From contig CM041465.1 of the NCBI GenBank assembly GCA_023213395.1, positions 20,274,001 through 20,338,000 of the forward strand: 64,000 nt of DNA, given 5' to 3'. The notes under the pieces were generated by a model. That model saw only the letters and a program-made list of their open reading frames with translations. It had not been told where the DNA came from and made no database searches. Below, piece by piece: positions 60,100-64,000 of this stretch. The position numbers and the translations under genes were made by a program. How positions within the stretch are numbered: the first letter of the stretch is position 1; each line of letters opens with the position of its first letter. Source of the DNA: Cycas panzhihuaensis. Taxonomy: Eukaryota; Cycadophyta.

Positions 60100-63000
60100 A
60101 ATTAATGTCTTCAATTTGTAATCTTTATCTTTAGCCTTAGTCTTTAAATCTTTATACTTTTCTTTTATGTTAGTACTTGTAAACTTGTAGTATGTATAAA
60201 ATCTATATCAAATTGAATTAATCCAAATAAAAGTTATATCACCTATAACTTATAAATCTATCAATATCATGCCTATTTTTTTCAAGTAATTAACTTATAA
60301 TCAATTATAGTCATTTATGATCATCAATGACCAACTATGAATATCTACCTATAAAATATATATAAACTAATCATTAATTAATCAAATAACTAATCTTAAT
60401 TTCATGACTTTCACTCACCATATTTATATAAAGTTTTCTCCTTAATAAGTTCATATCTTTACCTATAAAGTTACAATCAATCAACATTGTTAATCTACTA
60501 TCTTTATAATCTCATGAATGAAAAATGATTACTAATGTCTATATAAGCAACAACCATTTATTAAAATACATAGGTAACTAGCTATTATAATTGCTAGTTC
60601 TCTAAAATATGTTTCTTTTATGTAGTTCATTAAAAAATATAATAACACTTATCTATTAGGTAAAATATTATTATAAGAGTAGCATAAAATCTCCTATCTC
60701 TTGTATATGAGAATAATAATATAGTCTATATATTATACAGTGTAAGTTATGAATCTTTTTCCTTACCTCTTATATATAAGAAAACCTTGTATGCTTTCTT
60801 CATCTATGCATATAATAGTAACTTTCTTTTGGTAACTAATAAATAACTCATCAACATTATCATATCAATAATCTGAGTATACTAACTTTGGGAATAAGGC
60901 CTACCACTTGGATAAGACAAGTTAGATATAATAAAGTAATATAAATAATGTGTTCTCATGCTTCTTATCATATATGGTAAGTTAGATTTCTCACTAATAA
61001 ACACGTATCATGTATTGGTTAGATTCTTTAATAGTTGAATTTGGTATGCCAAGTAATCAATATATAAGACTTCTTTATCTTATAAATAGGTGAAAATTTC
61101 ACTCAATCATTACATCAACTATCCAACAAATAATTGGTCTCTTCATTAATATCAGGTGATGTCATGAATATCATTGAAATAGGTATGTAATAAACCAGGT
61201 TAATGTGTCATTTAAATAGTGTTATGCATCCAATAAACTAAATGAGATAATATCAAAGGGGGATTTCTTTTATGTCCATTATATATTAATATTTTTATTA
61301 AATAACTTTATACATTATCATTTTTTCATCTATTTTGAGCCTTAAATTATCATAAATGAGCCTTGATATATTCATTATTAAATGAAACTTACTTTTTCTT
61401 TCTTTAATTATTATTAATCTCATCATCATGATCTTAAGAACCTTTAAAAACATCATAAAATGCCAAAACAATTACGGAAAAACTAAAAAAATGCATCTTT
61501 TATAAGGTCAAAGCTAGGTCAACTTTACCTATTAAAATATCCATCATCTAATTTTTAGAATATTCCTTGTGACCAGTCATTTTTACTATCTCAAAATTTT
61601 CTTTCCAATGCAACTAATGACTCAAAATGTTTATACTCCAATGAAAAATTATACTTGACAAACTATTAGTATCTTATGAAGAAGTGTGTAATACTTAAGA
61701 AATGATATTTAGCCATTTTTTGACTAGGTTGTTAGTCATTTAATATGCTATATATGACTATATTCTTTTATTGTTAATTAAATTTTCTCTATAAATCTTC
61801 TCTTGCATATGATGATGAATTATAAATCAATATTTTGATTTAATTTTTTGTGGTCATGATCTTCTATGGTAGTGTTTAAATGATTTGCATAATCTTCTAT
61901 GGATTGATGGATCATACATAGTGAAAACTCTAGTTTAGACAAATTCAAATATAACAAAGATCATAAATGATACGAGAATATATAGAGAGTAGGGGTGACA
62001 TGCTAGATCAAATAATGATTTAAACAATATTCACAACATGAACAATGCCCAATTATAAATGACAGATTAGGGTGGTAACTTTATCATCACACAAGTGATG
62101 TTGTGGTGCACTATTTGTATCCCTTTAGATTGAGTCAATAAGATCTTTTAACACATGCTTCCAAAACAATTGTAGCTTCTATATTATCTTGTGTGTAACC
62201 TCCTATTACACACACACATGTGGATAATAAGACATAACAAGATTATTTGGCTACAAATGTGCTCTCAAGAACTAATACATTTTTCCAAACAAGTAGATGA
62301 TATTTATTAGTGGAGAAACCCAACTACCACAATATTGGTCTATATATTATACCTCATCCTACTTAGCCATCCATAATTCATACTTTCCATGGTCTACCTC
62401 AGATTTAGACCATATATGGCTACTATTTTACTTCTTTTCATTTAAGATTAATAGGGAGAAACTTTGTATTGTAATCTTCTACCTTTACACATTAGTCTTT
62501 AGTCAAATATATGAATGAATAAAACTACCTTATTCAAAATAGGGTTTTTTCTTGAATTAACTAGTCTGCATATAAAATTTTATTTTATACTATTTATCAA
62601 ACCCTATTTCTTAATTGTACTAAGCTCAATACCATCATATAGTAAATGCTTATAACCTATATTGGCTCATATTATACCCTTTATTTTAATAATGACACCC
62701 TCATATTTTCCATGAAATAAGTGATTTAAATTTTATATGTATATCATCATTCACTTTACTTCATTTCAACATGCCCTCAAATCAAATCATGTGACAACAT
62801 AAAATTATATAAGTGTATCCACATAGATGCCATCAACATATGTGTTATACTTTCATCACATTGTTGTATAAAAACTAATACCATAATAATTTCCTTTATA
62901 AGTTTTTATTTATATAATAACATATATTCATCAATATACCTCTCCTTTATTACTAATATTACATATCAAATTGTATAGGCTTTCTAACTATTTGGCTTAT

Positions 63001-63508
63001 GGATAAGAGTACTAGTTTCCATTTCACTAAATATACTTGAATATATCTACTGATGCTAATTATGAGGCTAGTTGAGATGATCAATTTCATAAAACCTTAA
63101 CAACATCTACAAGTGATCAATTTTCATAAATGAACTCAATTAGCAATAGTTCTTATTTTTATCATATTAGTGGATTCATTTCAAATCTACATATTTATTA
63201 AATATGGCACTAACATGCTTAAAATAATTATCTACATAAATTTAATAATTAAAATTACTCATTAATTTTACTACTTTCAACATCTATATGTGACTTTATC
63301 TCCTATATATAACTCATCATCTTCTTCTTACCCTAGAATCTCAATCATATATCATTGGTATAATCAAGCTTAGGCTTATTAAAACACTTTTTAAATTGGT
63401 TTGTATACTAGCTCATACTGGATCCTCAACTAGTTTATATAGGATTTAATTTTCTTCACAAGATCTTTCACAATATGGATCTAATACCATGTAAGAATTT
63501 AGAATTTT
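60100..63508. other. Internal region of element H (LTR 2 to LTR 3)
   Basis: About 3.4 kb, very AT-rich, no retrotransposon protein recognised on either strand. Likely a non-autonomous or fully decayed interior. Confidence 0.55.
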
Positions 63509-63520
63509 ACTCTAATACCA
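63509..63520 (-). other. Element H primer-binding site (decayed)
   Basis: Minus strand TGGTATTAGAGT, one C-to-T change from TGGTATCAGAG, directly adjacent to LTR 3. Confidence 0.8.
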
Positions 63521-64000
63521 TATTGGAATGTATTCATTATACATAATGAAAGTATATCAAACAAGTATAATGATTCAAATAGATCATAAGGATATGTACA
63601 TAAATTATGTAATGTAAGATCAACATATTGGGTGATAACATGAAATATAATATAATGAATATATCAAATATGCACCACAAGAGAGATAACATATTTATAT
63701 GTAAAAAACTTAATGTGGGAAAATCCATAAGAAACATTTGTATTTGGTAGCTCCTCTATATTATATCAAATATTTACATCTCCTTTCTTAAGTTCTCAAG
63801 TGGTGTGTATATATATTTATAGATATGTCATCTCATAAATAGCTTATCATATTTATTAAGCATTTTCATCATTTAATAGGATGCTTATATAATTAATGAT
63901 ATGTGTCACATCTATTAATGCTTTTGGTGAGTGTAATTTTATGTGGGTCTATAATATTATATTAAATATTATATATGTGATAATATTAATGGAGGTAACA
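63521..64000 (-). repeat. LTR 3, 5' LTR of element H (cut by window end)
   Basis: Starts TATTGGAATGTA and follows LTR 2 through to its AATATTATATATGTGAT block near 63967. About 25 bases are missing at the window edge. Confidence 0.87.

Overview
This window is plant nuclear DNA made almost entirely of nested, decaying LTR retrotransposons. The evidence is Ty3/gypsy elements of the Tat/Ogre type (plant-specific), Ty1/copia elements with plant initiator-Met tRNA primer sites, AT-rich non-coding filler, and a strong C-to-T/G-to-A decay pattern expected from methylated plant heterochromatin. I see no intact host gene, no tRNA or rRNA gene and no CRISPR. The species cannot be named from sequence alone; a flowering plant with a repeat-rich genome is my inference.

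Layout. (1) Element B (Tat type, minus strand) spans 1..575 plus 16385..28685. The window starts inside its 3' LTR, and its 5' LTR is 25849..28685. (2) Element A (same superfamily, minus strand, 576..16384) is inserted in B. It has 2.7-kb LTRs at both ends and a GTATG target-site duplication (571..575 and 16385..16389). (3) 28686..31020 holds unassigned AT-rich sequence and a small copia fragment. (4) Element C (Tat type, plus strand, about 31020..48970) is truncated at its 5' end but keeps RT, RNase H, integrase and a 3' LTR. (5) Copia element D (37687..45267, plus strand) is inserted in C with an ATGGT duplication. (6) Element G (50266..56214, minus strand, TAGGC duplication) is a deletion-derived, probably non-autonomous copia-type element, and the youngest by LTR identity. 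(7) 58138..64000 holds three 505-bp-class LTRs of one AT-rich, probably copia, family in an unusual orientation.

The most interesting shared feature is that A, B and C all carry a long reading frame on the strand opposite to gag-pol, between integrase and the 3' LTR. Its N-terminal part resembles the plant mobile domain (PMD, the 'aminotransferase-like plant mobile domain' family) and its tail is a coiled coil. All three copies become similar right after an AG dinucleotide, which suggests a conserved 3' splice site. Element A landed inside this frame in B, and B's frame closes perfectly when A and one target-site copy are removed. Element C also has a second, separate RNase H domain downstream of its antisense frame, and copia D landed inside that domain.

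All coding regions are broken by stops and frameshifts. Many stops sit where glutamine or tryptophan is expected. Approximate relative ages from LTR pairs compared by eye: G youngest (about 98-99 percent identity), then D (about 95 percent), then A (about 90 percent in the part sampled), with B and C older.
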